Shown in pieces: positions 25,660-38,410 of a stretch of DNA of 64,000 bases. A model generated the notes under the pieces. It saw only the letters and a program-made list of their open reading frames with translations. It was not told where the DNA came from and ran no database searches. Made by a program: the position numbers and the translations under genes. Source of the DNA: Anoplolepis gracilipes (lineage: Eukaryota; Arthropoda; Insecta; Hymenoptera; Formicidae); the NCBI RefSeq assembly GCF_047496725.1, contig NC_132976.1, positions 3,890,001-3,954,000 on the forward strand, in the 5' to 3' direction. Each line of letters opens with the position of its first letter. Position 1 is the stretch's first letter.

Positions 25660-26356
25660 TATATTGTGACAATAAATTATAAGTAACATAAACTTTAAAT
25701 TTTGTAAAATATTTATTTAATTAATTAAAATTAATTACTTAATTAACTTTAATATAATATCTCTAATATGAGTAATAAATTAAGTGCTGTGATATAATTT
25801 GACAAAAAATAAAATTCATAATTATGTATTCTACATTAAATCGATCCAGACATATACCTGATTGCTTCCATTGCATGATACTAAATTTTAGTAAAACCAT
25901 CAGCATAGGCAATGTAACTCGTAAATTGTCTATCATTAGTGTCATGTCACCCCAAACTCGCACAAGCGCATGTACAAGAGGAATATCAAGAACAAAGGTT
26001 ATCATAATGAAAATGAAACCCGTACGAATGATAGAGCCGAAACTTTTTTTAGTGATTCCATCAGCTTTAGGCCATAAGCCGATCAATTCTAAGCTCCATC
26101 GATTTAGTTCAATTGCCCATATATAATCTTCAAACAAAATTTTCATTTAAAAAGCATGAGCAATAATTACAAATTAAATGTAAAGATCGTGAAATTTTGA
26201 CAAAAAGTAATGAAAATAAAATGTATGTGCGTATAAAATTTAAATTTCTAATACAACAATAACTTGAAATGTATATTGGAAATTTAACGTAAACTATAAA
26301 TGTAAAAATATAACAGACTCTGTACCTCTGTAACCTAAAGATTCCGGTGCGTCCAT
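23463..26356 (-). CDS. OR-6: odorant receptor (7tm_6), intact
   Basis: The exons are 26326-26356, 25858-26127, 25017-25485, 24648-24747, 24316-24441, 23878-24033 and 23463-23516, giving 401 aa. This is the most compact complete gene of the array at 2.9 kb. Start is MDAPESLGYR, joined to DYIWAIELNRWSLELIGLWP. Exon 3 begins VLLSVLNMIREDW and carries NITDRNKPLPLQSYYFYNTD (an NIT sequon) and FHICGQIENF. Exon 5 is MITNEKINATNFTRIYY...FFYCYAGELITEE. Exon 6 begins with Asn where nearly all paralogues have Cys (NKAVYHALYDLEWYKW). The tail is PLTMTTFCN and LLKTSAGYVSFLMAIQD. Splice sites and phases are regular. Member of the central subgroup. Confidence 0.93.
24543..24603. repeat. (TA)n microsatellite, intron 4 of OR-6
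   Basis: About 60 bp of alternating TA. Confidence 0.9.
25612..25656. repeat. (TA)n microsatellite, intron 2 of OR-6
   Basis: About 45 bp of TA. TA runs recur at the same intron position in OR-7, OR-8 and OR-9. Confidence 0.9.
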
Positions 26357-26422
26357 ATCGAAAGCTAATAATGTAGATATATTTTAGAGATGTTACCGTT
26401 GTGCTCTTCCTATAATATAAGA

Positions 26423-26487
26423 CTCACGCATGCTCATCAGGCGAGCACAACAACCTGGCTGCGACGTTGCAAGATGCATTAAATATT
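26423..26487 (-). promoter_or_regulatory. OR-6 conserved two-part upstream block
   Basis: AATATTTAATGC (26476-26487) and GAGCATGCGTGAG (26423-26435), 40 nt apart, 66 nt before the ATG. The further-upstream block with CAGTTGTCTGTTTCGTAAC follows near 26511. Confidence 0.6.
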
Positions 26488-27080
26488 AAAGATGCTACTT
26501 CCAGTGGCTTACAGTTGTCTGTTTCGTAACAAAACTTTGAGCATAAAAATAGTTACAAATGTCTGTTTTTGACAAAGTGGAAAGTACCTACAATATATCC
26601 CTAGTGTATAGTCGAACTTGTATTAAAAATTTTTTTTATACTTTTGAACGTTTCCTGTACATAAATGCGTTAACTCTAAAGAGATAGTGGCGGTAGTAAT
26701 TGCACGTTAAGTAGTAGAAAAAAATTTCTGTGTAGCAAAAAATTGTGGTAAAAAGGAAAGAAAAGCTACAATAAAAAAGTATAGAGTTTCGCCTCACATA
26801 TTTTTTGCAACAACACATTCATTGATGTAACATTAAGTGCAATAGTAAACGCAGTAAATTTCAAAGTAAGAGCTTCTTCTCCTCCTGGACGAGAGAAATG
26901 TATGTAAGCAAATATATAATCTTGACGGTTATTCTTATAACAATGATAATTGTATTATTATCTTAAATTAACGTAAATATTCATATAGTAATTTTTTCAT
27001 AGTATTTTCTTTATTACGAATATAACCATTGATAACGAATATAAACATTATATTTTTAACAAATTATTGAAATTAATAAA

Positions 27081-27310
27081 GCTCTTTTAATGTTTACAAA
27101 CAACTAGTTTGAAAAGAGAGCGATTAAGAGCCAAACTCGGATTGCACGTCGATTTTGCAGAAATTAAATTTTTCTGCAAAACTGATTGGTGAACTGGACA
27201 CGAATGTTTTTACTTCATGTATTTACCAAGACTAATGTTTATTAATTCTCATATTTAAGAATTTTAATAAAAACCCGTTTACGCCCCTAAAGAGACATAG
27301 ATAAGAAAAA
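27081..27310. mobile_element. MITE copy (one arm) between OR-6 and OR-7
   Basis: GCTCTTTTAATGTTTACAAA and CGATTAAGAGCCAAAC match the left arm of the element at 58904-59160. The second arm is missing here. Confidence 0.55.
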
Positions 27311-28857
27311 TATCGAGGTGATTATATTTTTATTAATATTTTTAACTGGAAAAATGATATTTGTTATTTATATTCTTATCTTGGATTAATGTAATATTCA
27401 TATATAGAATCAGCTTAATTCCTTCAATTTTGTATTGCTAATAAAAACGATATATAACCAGCCGATGTTTTTATAATAACTGAAAATAAATATAATTTAG
27501 TTGAAAATTTCTTTACAAAATTGTAAAATAAAATTTTTTTATAAATAATATTGATCATAGTTTTACGTTATATTTGTAATTACATTTTCAATATCTAGTT
27601 TTTTTTTTAAAGTTTTATAATATTAAATGATATTTTTTAAAAGATTTAAAAAGATTTAATTTAAAATTAAAAGTTATAATGTGAATACATTTTGGAAAAG
27701 ACCTTTTTATTTTAATATTTGTGAGAAAGCCAAAGAAAATATCATTACCTAAAATTTGTCCTTCTTTCATTTAAATGATAATTATAAATATAATCATATA
27801 ATTATATAATTATTAACTACATCTTATTTTATAGATATATACAGAAAAACGAAAAGTGTAGGATAGAATATAATTAAACTAAAAAAATATTAATCTTACG
27901 CTGCAAAAAGTAGTCATCGTTAGGGAACAATCTTTCCTGCAGTAATATAAAAAGGTTCCTGAATTCGTATCAGGATTAGAATAAAATTTTTCGTTTGTTT
28001 TAACTCCCATTTGTACCACTTAAGTTCGTACACAGCACGATATACTGCTTCACACTGAACAAATATAAAAACATATAATAATATATAATAATATATATTC
28101 ATACTATTACAATATCGACCATTTATAAATATTAACAAAAGTTAATAAACTAAATAAGTTACATAAGATTTAATTGATACACACGTACACAAAATAATAA
28201 TATTCCAAATTTTTGGCTCTATATACGTATATGGAAAAAAATTGAGAAATTAAAAATTTCAAATTTTCTTTATTTAAAATAAAATAAATAAATTTTTAAA
28301 ATTTCTCCTTACAAGGAGCATTTCTGCACAAAGTGTTTGGTCTCACAAGTTCCTATCTATCAAGTATCTATTTGTATGTATCTCATAAATTTCATAAAAA
28401 TCCGCGGTTAGAGGCTATTAATCTTATACAAAAAAATTATAATTTGAGTATCTCAGCACAAAAATTACTCGAGAAATCTTTTATCAGACATAATTTATTT
28501 CATTATTGTATCATTCTAAAAACGCTAAAGTTCCATTATTTACTAACACGTAGCTATACACATCGATTCATTAAATTCTATCTTAATATTTACAGTTTTT
28601 AATACTCTCTTGTGATTTTCCCCCCTAAATATCTTTCATCGTTTTATTCTTTTCTTCAACATTATACAATTTAGATATTAAAATTGATAATACGTTTCAG
28701 TCATCTAATACAAATCTGTTTTTAAATAGAACTAAACTTTATATCTTTACAAGAAATGGATAAAAAATGTTTCAGTTTTATTTTATTTATTTTAACTTTA
28801 AATTAATTAACTTTAATATTTTAATATTTACAAAAATATATGACTATATAAAATATG

Positions 28858-28887
<30 letters not shown>

Positions 28888-28888
<1 letters not shown>

Positions 28889-29608
28889 GTTAGGCTCAAA
28901 GATCGAAAACGCTCACTGAGCGAAAAAACCGACCTCAACGCGTTCTGACTTCTCAGATTCAGTCACAACGGGAAATTTGTGACTTGACACTTCCAAAAAC
29001 GGTCAAAACGCGTTTTGGCAAATTCGAAAAGGTCTCAAAGTGAAATTCGTGTTGCGGTTCTCTTAATATTCGACCAGAACGCATTCTGGCAATAAACAAA
29101 TACCATAACGCGTTGTAGACGTTTATTGATGCAGGTTTGATGTTATATGATAAAAATACTTTAATGAAATTAATTATATTATTACAATTATATTTTTTAT
29201 TAAAATAGTTTATTTCTTATACTATTGTTAAAATTGAAACAATCTTAAGTATCTTATAATAATTGATAACAATTATTATCTATTTTCTACAACAAAAATT
29301 ATTAGCCTTATTCCATAGTTCTAATAATAAAATAAATAAACAATAAATATTTATAATAAAAACTTTCAGTCATCGCAATTTTTTTTATTAATAACAATAT
29401 ATTCGTTACAGCTGTCTGTTCAAGGATTTCTTTTTTATTAAACTAAATTTGAAACCAATAGACAAAACCAATAACAAAACACTAAATAAAGTGACGAACA
29501 AAAATTGTACATAAATCCATCGACTCCGTTGATGACAGGTTGCACTTTGTTTTAAAAGCATCGCGTTACGGCTGCAAGATAAGCGGCCACTTATCTTTGA
29601 GTCTAACA
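28888..29608. mobile_element. Non-autonomous TIR element in intron 5 of OR-7
   Basis: The ends are inverted repeats TGTTAGGCTCAAAGAT (28888, plus) and TGTTAGACTCAAAGAT (29608, minus), both next to TA-rich DNA. The first 250 bp holds four variants of an AACGCGTT-centred palindrome (near 28934, 29004, 29076 and 29107). A 67-codon frame at 29406-29609 (-) starts inside the terminal repeat and includes one hydrophobic stretch. I do not recognise it. Confidence 0.65.
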
Positions 29609-31078
29609 ATATATATTAAATCATATGTAAGAAAATAAAATGATAAATTTCAATAATATTCAATAGTGCTACTAGAGCGATATAATTATACTTAAACAAC
29701 GAAAAAAAAATTATAATATAAAAAAGTTTTGGTAGTTATTTAGCTTACCGAAGCATTTCCCAATTTTAATAATTTCAGTATATGTTAACACGGTCATTAC
29801 CCCGAATAATAAAAAACTTATCAAAGTTTTTTTATTAAAAAAAACATGGTAAATAAACTTATTATATACAATCCATATAATAAAACTTCAATAGACTACA
29901 AATATAATTGTATAATTGTACAATAATTTATATATGTATAAAGTCATAACTTACTTGTTCTTTCACTAACTCTCCAGCATAACAATACAAAAACATTTGC
30001 ACAAAATGAACAATAATAGCTTCGATCATGTAGGCTATTCGTGAGAAATCGGCGGCATTCATATTCTCATTATCAATCATCTAAATAACATCTCGCTAAT
30101 TAATACAAATTAAGAAGCGAGAAAAATAAATAATAATAATGTAGTGCACAAAATGCATTCGGCACACAAACTGTATATTTTGAACATACGGTACATTTTA
30201 AAACACATATAATAAACAAATTTAAAATATATTTAACATTTTTAATAAATATTTCATAATTAATGTTACTAGAACTTACAACAGATAACACAAATATAGC
30301 TAGACAAAATACAATGCCAAAATATATTATTGTTCCTAACATTATTAAAGTGAACATATCTTCGATGTTATTGGCATACCTTCAAACATAAATCACATTA
30401 AAAGTTATGTTACATTATATTAAAATCAATAATAATTATACACTTAACATATAATTTCTTCAATAGGTTCATTAAACTTATAATATTCTATTATTTCACA
30501 AAACCCATCTGATAAGTCGTAAATGAGTCAATATATGATATCTCAGAATATTGTTAAACTCTTTACCCGCGACCAAAGTGACTAATCGGTGTCTGAAATT
30601 CTCTAATTGACCGCAAATATGAAAGATTATAAATGCAAGAAAAGTATCTACCGAAGTACTTGTTATCATGGTCACCAACGTGCCTATAACTTAACTCGAA
30701 CTTCAGACTCTTATCTGTGTCATAGAAATAATATGTCTGCAGTGGAAACGATTTATTCCGATCAGTGAGATTTGTGTGCCATCTAATTGATAGGCCGAAT
30801 AAAGGAAAAATAACCGTGAGCACAATAATCGTGAGTATCGTCGCAATGTGTGCACCAAATATAATAAATCGAATAGTTTGCATGTGCTTCATCATTACAT
30901 CTCTTTCTGTATTTAACTTCACTGTCATCCAATCTTCTCTCATCATGTTTATAATGGATAATAGTACTTAAACATAGAACAGATATTGGTAATAAGTAAA
31001 ATAATTAATATATTTATTTTATTTGTTACTCTATAAATCAAAAAGACAATCGACACGTTAAAATATTAATACAATTTG

Positions 31079-31082
<4 letters not shown>

Positions 31083-31122
<40 letters not shown>
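31083..31122. repeat. (TA)n microsatellite, intron 2 of OR-7
   Basis: About 40 bp of TA at the same intron position as in OR-6, OR-8 and OR-9. Confidence 0.9.
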
Positions 31123-31125
<3 letters not shown>

Positions 31126-31886
31126 ACATATTACGATAATAAATATAAAACTTTTAAAATGTCTTTCTCATATTATGTAATTATGACTATAATATAATAT
31201 TATCTCTTTAATCTAAATAATATATTAAATTCTGGAGAATAACTATTATTAAAAAAAAAAATAAACCGTGTAACGACACATCAAATCGATTTAGACATAC
31301 CTGATTGCTTCCATCGTATGATACTAAATTTTAATACAAGTGCCAACACAGTAATGTAACTTGTAAATTGTCTATCATTAATACCATGTCACCCCAAACT
31401 CACGTAATAGCATGTATGAGACAAATAGCAAGAAAAAATAATATCATCATAAAAAAAAACCTGCGAATGTCAGGATCGAGTCTTCTTTTCAGGGTTTCAT
31501 CTGCTTTTGGTCATAAGCCGATCAATTCCAAAAATTCAAACGGTTAATTCAAACAAAGCCCACAAGAAATCTTTAAGCAAAATTTTTATATAAAAAATGA
31601 GTAAATACATATGTAGATCATGAAATTTTGACAAAGTGATGAAAATGCAATATATATGTGTAAATAAAATAACATGTAATAACATATAATAATAAATTAA
31701 CATATCATTTTCTAATATTGTACATCACTAACTTAAAAGTAGATTGATAAAACACTATAAATGATATAGACTATAGACTTATTTACCTCTGTAACCTGAA
31801 GATTTTGACATGTCTATATCGAAGTCTAACGTGGATATATCGAGAAACGTGTTGATCATCGTATTTTTCCCACTCATTAAATGATT

Positions 31887-31946
31887 ATCACGCATGCTCC
31901 TACGTACAACAACCTGACTGTTGCGTTAAAGGATTAATTAAATATT
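31887..31946 (-). promoter_or_regulatory. OR-7 upstream block
   Basis: GAGCATGCGTGAT is kept exactly at 31887-31899. The first box is altered to AATATTTAATTAATC (about 31932-31946). Confidence 0.5.
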
Positions 31947-32581
31947 AAAAATGCTACGCCCAGTGACTTACAGTTTCGTAACAAAATTTTAGAAGTATAA
32001 GAATAATTACAAACGTCTGCTTTTGACAAGAAGAAAAGCGTATTTTTTCTATCGTCGAACTTGCATTAAAAGTTTTTACTTTTGAACATTTCATATACGT
32101 GCGTTAATTTTGAGAAAAATGGTGGCAAGTAATTGCATATTAGGTAGTAGAAAAAAATTATCTGTGTAGTAAAAAATTACTGCAAGAAAGGAAGAAGAGA
32201 ATTCAATAAAAAAAATATAGAAATTTGCATTTACTTAACATATTTATTGCATATTTGTTGCAAAAACACATGTGACGTTGATGTAACATTAAGTGCAATA
32301 GTAGACGTAGAAAATTTCAAATTAAGAGTTCTTCTATACAGAAGAGAAACAAAGTGTGTAAACGTACAGTCTTGATCAAGCTATTTTTATAACAATAATA
32401 ATTGTAATCTTCCAAAACGAATAACAATTTACATAAAATAGCAAACATTAGAAATGTAAAATTGCATTTTTTTATAATGATTATAATTATATTAATTACT
32501 AATACTTTTTACTAGAGAAATAATATTTAAGTTTCATATTCTTATCTTAAGTTAACATAATATTCATTACATATAGACATA
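31947..32581. other. Distal 5' flank of OR-7
   Basis: It is alignable by eye with the flanks of OR-6, OR-8 and OR-9 (CCAGTGACTTACAGTTTCGTAAC near 31960). No gene is seen. Confidence 0.45.
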
Positions 32582-33270
32582 CAAGGTCTGTCTATAAAGT
32601 AACGGGACTGGCTCAAAAAAGGATATGTATTTACAATTTATGGCAAATTTATTGTTTGTCTCCTTCGATATATTCCTCATTGGCACTTATACATCGACCC
32701 ATTCTTATTTTCCACTGGTCGAAGGCGTGTTGCAGTTCATTTTCTGATAACTGTTTTAATAGCTGTAACGTTTTCTTCTTAACAGCTTTCAATGACACAA
32801 AACGAGTTCCTTTTAGCACAGATTTTATTTTTGGGAAAAGGAAAAAGTCACAGGGTGCTAAATCAGGAGAATATGAAGGATGTTCCAGTATTGCGATCCG
32901 TTTTTTAACCAAGAACTGCTTCACGAAGAGAGCTGTGTGCGAAGGAGCATTGCCTTGATATAGAATGAAACCATTTTGCCAGAGTTCTGGGCGTTTTTTT
33001 CTAACTCTTTCTCTCAGCTTAATTGAAACTTCTTTGTAATAATGCTGGTTCCCCGTGCTGGTTTTGCCGTAAAGAAGAAAACGTCACAGCTATTAAAACA
33101 ATTATCAGAAAATGAACTGCAACACGCCTTCGATCAGTGGAAAATAAGAATGGATCGACGTGTAAATGCCAATAGGGAATACATCGAAGAAGACAAACAA
33201 TAAATTTGCCATAAATTGTAAATACATATCTTTTTTTGAGCTAGTCCCGTTACTTTATAGACAGACCTCG
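32582..33270. mobile_element. Fold-back mariner derivative, 21 bp from the OR-8 stop codon
   Basis: Both ends carry the same mariner end, flanked by TA. The left part (32582-33050, minus) encodes the transposase C-terminal half, including YSPDLAPCDFF and ending EYIEGDKQ. The right part (about 33066-33270) is an inverted copy of the last 200 bp of that same end, so the element closes on itself. The second catalytic Asp is Gly here (QGNAPSHT against QDNASSHT in the copy at 13.6 kb). It cannot encode an active transposase. Confidence 0.8.
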
Positions 33271-33291
33271 TATAGTATCAGCTTGATTCCT

Positions 33292-36200
33292 TTAATTCTG
33301 TATTGCTAACAAACATGATATATAACCAGCCGATGTTTTTAATAACTGAAAATAAATATAATATATGTTTATTTAAAGATTTATTTATGAAATCACGAAA
33401 TTTTTTAGAAAATAATATTAATCACAGTTTTATGTTATATTTATAATATTTTTAATATCTGTAATTTGTAAAGTTTTAAAATAAAAGTTGAAATTTTTTA
33501 AAGTTTTAAAATTCAATGATATTTTTCGAACCATATTTAATGCAAAATTGAAAGTTATGTTCGAAAAACATTTTGCAGAACAAGCTTATTTATATTTTAT
33601 TATTTTAAAGGTTTAAGATATTTTAGATATTTGTATATTTATTAAATTGTAGAGAGAAAGTAATAAAAGTCAGGAAAAGTACCATTAGACATCATAAAAT
33701 TTTCCCTCCTTCTATTTAAATGATAAATATAATTATATTTTATTTTATATAATGAAGAGTTATAGAAAAAAGAAAAAGTGTGAGATGAAATGTAGTTAAA
33801 CTAGAAGTAATTAATAATCTTACGCTGCAAAAGGTGGTCATTGTTAGTGGAACAATCTTTCCTGCAGTAATACGAAAAGGTTCCTGAACTCGTATCAGTA
33901 ATATAATAAGATTTCTCGTTTGTTTTATCTCCCATTTGTACCATTTAAGGTCGTACACAGCATAATATACTGCTTCACACTGAACAAGGAAACATAAAGT
34001 AATATATAATTCATTTAAATACATAATAATATATAATATATAATATATAATAACATGTAATAATACATATTCATATTATTTCAATATTGGCCACTTTTAT
34101 AAATATTAATGAAGATTAAATTAAATTTAATTTGTACATATATAAAATAATAATATTTACAATTTTTGTCTTTACATGCATGTGTGGAAAAATTGAGAGC
34201 AAACAATTCATTTACTTAATTATTTTACTATGAAAAAAGTAACATAATTAATTATAATTATAATAAAAATCTAATGTAATTATTAAAAAACAGAAAGAAG
34301 GATTGCACCGAAAAAAAGAAAGAGACAACTCTGCTTAGTTTATTTATAGATTTCTGTTATTGATCAAAATAAACATCTGAATAAATCCAAATCTATATGT
34401 AAGATAAGATTAATCTCGAAAAACAGAAAAACAAGTTTTGATTCATTTTTAATATTTTGACAAGGTAACTAGTCATTCACATTCAACAGAGAGCAATAAT
34501 TAAACATCCGGAATAATTAAATACTATTTTTATTTAATGTGTTTCTGATTTGATTTTCTCAGAAATAAGACAAACGTAATATTAAATATTTATAATGTTC
34601 GGATAAATGTCCGTTTTAGTTTTTATTATACAGGGTGTCTGGTAATTACCGCTCTACCCCTCTAGGGCAGATAGAGCAGGTCAAACTAAACATAAAAATC
34701 CTGTACCAATTTGCGCGATATTTATTAAACTATTAATTAAAAACGCTGAGCAAACGATATTATATATGTATACGTACAAAGTGTCCGGTAATAATCGCCC
34801 CACTTCTCTAGGGCTGATACAGCAAGTCAAACTGAACATAAAAGTCCTCTACCATTTTGCAATTTTCGCAATAAATATTAAAATATTAATTAAAAACGCT
34901 CAGCATATGCTGAATGCTATACATAGTGTTCGGAAATTAAACCGACAAGCTTTCAGAGGTTGTTAGAGGCAACAAAAAAATCATTTTTTGCAAATGAACC
35001 TAGGGTCAGAAACGTCGTTAAGGTCAGGTCCAGATCACCTTGAATTTTTTAAATAAAATTGCATAGTTTTCATCGCATATTTTTGTAGCTCTTCTAGAAA
35101 CCTTTTCAAAACATTATTATCTACTTTGGATCAGCCGTTTCAAAGTTATTCAGTTTTTCTTCCAACCTTTTTTGAACACTATGTGTGCCATAACAGCGCT
35201 GTCACGTTTCCGACCCTAAGTTTATTTGCGAAAAATGATCTTTTTGGTGCCCCCGACAACCGCTGCAAGTTTGTCGGTTTAATTTCCGAACACCCTGTAA
35301 ACGGTGCGCACTCATACGCTGAGCTTTTTAATTAATAGTTTAATAATTATTGCGCAAATCGCAACATAGTGGAGGACTTTTATATTCAATTTGACCTGAT
35401 GTATTTGCCCTAGAGAGGTGGGGCGGTAATTACCGGACACCCTGTATACTACATACTACTAATATATGATTTTAAAAACAAATACGTCATACGACCAAGT
35501 AATTCCATTTCTGCAGTAATTTTGTTAGTACTAAAAAGAAAATACATGTGAGCAAGGCGCTTTATATTTACAACAAAAAAGATTCAATATCATATGCAAT
35601 GCATATAATAAATCTTCAGTAGTACTACAAATATAAATGTCTATATTAATTTATAATTTATGTATATTTATATTAATATATAATTTATATACATGTCTAA
35701 AGTCATAACTTACTTGTTCTATTATTAGCTCTCCACCATAACAATACAAAAACATTTGCAGAAAAAAAAAAATATTAGCTACTATCATGTAGCATACTCG
35801 TGAGAAATTGGTAGCATTTATCTTCTCATTATTAATCATCTAGATAACATCTCATTAATTAATTAAAATTAAGAAACAAAAAAAATAAATAATAATATAG
35901 CGCACAAAATGCATTCAGCACATAAAATGTATATTTTAAATATGCATATTTTAAATACATTTTAAAACGCATATAATAAACATATTTAAAATATATATTT
36001 AACATTTTTAATATAATCAATGTTACTAGAACTTACAACAAGTAAGACAAATATAGCTAGACAAAATATAATGCCAAAATATATTATTGTTCCCAACATT
36101 ATTAAAGTGAACATATCTTCGATGTTATTGGCATATCTTCAAACATAAATCACATTAAAAGTTATGTTACATTATTAAAATCAATAGTAATTATACATTT

Positions 36201-37571
36201 AACATATAATTTCTTTAATAAGTTCATTAAACTTATAATATTCTATTATTTCACAAAACCCACCTGATAAGTCGTATATGAGTCAATATATGATATCTCA
36301 GAATATTGTTGAACTCTTTACCCGCGACCAAAGTGACTAATCGGTGTCTGAAATTCTCTAATTGACCGCAAATATGTAAGATTATAAATGCAAGAAAAGT
36401 ATCTGCCGAAGTACTTGTTATCGTGGCCACCAACATGCTTATAACTTGAGTGAGATATGTTAACTCGAACTGCGGACTCTTATCTGTGTCATAGAAATAA
36501 TATGTCTGCAGCGGAAACGGTTTATTCCGATCCGTCAGATTTGTGTGCCATCTAAATGATAGGCCGAATAAAGGAAAAATAACTGTGAGCATAATAAAAG
36601 TGAGTATCGTCGCAATGTGTGCACCAAATGTAATAAATCGAACAGTCCGCACGTGCTTCATCATTACATCTCTTTCTGCATTTAACTTCACTGTCGTCCA
36701 ATCATCTCTCACCATGTTTATAATAGATAATAGTACTTAAACATAGAACAGATATTGGTAATAAGTATAATAATTAATATTTAATATTTAATTTATTTGT
36801 TACTTTATAAATCAAAAAAAGAATCGACACGTTAAAATTTTAATACAATTTGACATATATATATATATATTTTACATATTACAATAATAAATATAAAACT
36901 TCTAAAATGTCTTTCTCATATTATGTAATTATAACTATAATATAATATTATTTCTTCAATCTAAATAATATATTAAATTCTGGAGAATAACTATTATTTG
37001 AAAAAGAAATAAAATCCATAACGTGTAACGACACATCAAATCAATTTGTTGTTAGCATACCTGATTGCTTCCATCGTAAGATACCAAATTTTAATATAAT
37101 TGTCAACATAGGTAATGTAACTCGTAAATTGTCTATCATTAATACCATGTCACCCCAAACTCGCGTAAGAGCATGTATGAGAGGAATAGCAAGAAAAATT
37201 AATATCATCATAAAAAAAAAACCTGCGCGAATGTCAGGATCGAATCTTCTCTTTAGGGTTTCGTCTGCTTTTGGCCATAAACCGATCAATTCTAAACTCG
37301 AACGATTTGGTTCAATTGCCCGCACGAAATCTTTAAACAAAACTTTTATTTTAAAAAATATTAACTTAAGTAGTAACTACATATTTATATGTAGATTAAA
37401 AGAAATTTTGAGAAAAAGTGATGAAAATATAAAATTCACCTGTATGTGCAACATATAAAATTTCTAATACATCACTTAAAAATATATATATTGAAAAAGC
37501 ACTATAAATAGAAAAGGTACATGATATAGGCTTGTATTACCTCTGTAACTTGAACATTTTGACATGTCCAT
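33292..37571 (-). CDS. OR-8: odorant receptor (7tm_6), intact, twin of OR-9
   Basis: The exons are 37541-37571, 37061-37330, 36264-36735, 36037-36136, 35714-35839, 33824-33979 and 33292-33345, giving 402 aa. Start is MDMSKCSSYR, with a second possible ATG two codons in, joined to DFVRAIEPNRSSLELIGLWP. Exon 3 has one codon more than the array norm and begins VLLSIINMVRDDW. It carries NLTDRNKPFPLQTYYFYDTD and LHICGQLENF. Exon 5 is MINNEKINATNFSRVCYM...FLYCYGGELIIEQ. The tail is PLTMTTFCS and LLKTSAGYISCLLAIQN. Exon 3 differs from OR-9 at only about four residues. Intron 5 (1.7 kb) holds a TIR element shared with OR-9 at the same place, so the insertion predates the duplication. The mariner derivative lies just after the stop and may supply the 3' UTR. 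Confidence 0.93.
34631..35444. mobile_element. TIR element in intron 5 of OR-8
   Basis: The ends are CAGGGTGTCTGGTAATTACC and its inverted form ending CACCCTG, flanked by TATA on both sides. Inside are further partial copies of the end (near 34785). It has no intact coding frame. A shorter relative sits at the equivalent site in OR-9. Confidence 0.7.
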
Positions 37572-37646
37572 ATCGAAGTCTAACGCGGATATATCGAAGA
37601 ACTGTTGACCGTCGTGTTTTCCCCATCCTATGATCATAATATGATT

Positions 37647-37711
37647 ATCACGCATGCTCGTGAGACAAGTATAACACTCTACCTATTTCGACGAAACATG
37701 CATTAAATATT
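37647..37711 (-). promoter_or_regulatory. OR-8 conserved two-part upstream block
   Basis: AATATTTAATGC (37700-37711) and GAGCATGCGTGAT (37647-37659), 40 nt apart, 75 nt before the ATG. The whole 840-bp OR-8/OR-9 intergenic flank is nearly identical to that between OR-9 and OR-10. Confidence 0.6.
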
Positions 37712-38410
37712 AAAAATGCTACTTCCAGTAGCTTCTACTACAATAGTTTGCAATTGCCTGTTTCGTAACAAAACTTTATGAGGAAAAGAATAGCTACTAG
37801 TTAATAGTCTGTTTTTGACAAGAAGGAAAGTGTATTGTGTCTCTATATCGTCGAACTTGCATTAAAAGTTTTTTTCGTACTTTTGAACGTTTCATGTACG
37901 TGCACCAACTTTGAAGAGATAGTGGCACGTAATTGCATGTTATGTAGTAGAAAAAATTTCTATGTAGCGAGAAATTGCAGCAAAAAAGATAGAAGAAAGT
38001 ACAAAAGAAAATACAGAATTTCGCATTTGCTTCACGTATTTATCGTATATTCATTGCAAGACACATTTTTTATATAACATTAAGTGCAATAGTAGACGCA
38101 GAAAAATTCAAATTAAGAGGTTGTTCTTCTGTATGAGAAACATGGTAGGCAAATGTACAGTCTTGAGGCTATTCTTATAACAATGATAATTGTTATAAAA
38201 AATAATAAAAAAATAAATAGATAATAAATAATAAAAAATAATAACAAACATTGAAGTAAAAACGTAAAAATTTATATTTTTTACAACAAATATAATTATT
38301 ATATTGACTGTTATTAGTATTTTTAACTAGAGAAATATAATATTTATTTTTCATATTCTTATTTTAAAGTAATGTAATATTTATGTATAGTACCAATTCT
38401 CTTGATTGTT

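Larger units (their letters stand above)
27424..31811 (-). pseudogene. OR-7: odorant receptor pseudogene, all exons present, many lesions
   Basis: Exon positions are 31787-31811, about 31295-31560, 30509-30966, 30280-30379, 29955-30080, 27900-28054 and 27424-27479. Lesions seen against OR-8: the ancestral ATG is ATA (a second in-frame ATG remains); exon 2 has small deletions, extra bases and a TGA where OR-8 encodes R in ALTRVWG; exon 3 has an 11-nt net deletion after QVIS; the exon 3 donor GT is AT; exon 6 is one base short (155 nt); exon 7 has a 2-nt insertion giving an early TAA. Exons 4 and 5 stay open (YANNIEDMFTLIMLG; MIDNENMNAADFSRIAYM). It is a close relative of OR-8 and OR-9 and has clearly lost function. 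Intron 5 is 1.9 kb and holds a transposon. Confidence 0.92.

Noticed and set aside
37835..38077. 80-codon plus-strand frame identical to 43120-43362
   Set aside because: The identity reflects the recent OR-8/OR-9 duplication of the whole flank. Other paralogous flanks do not keep the frame, so it is not evidence of a gene.
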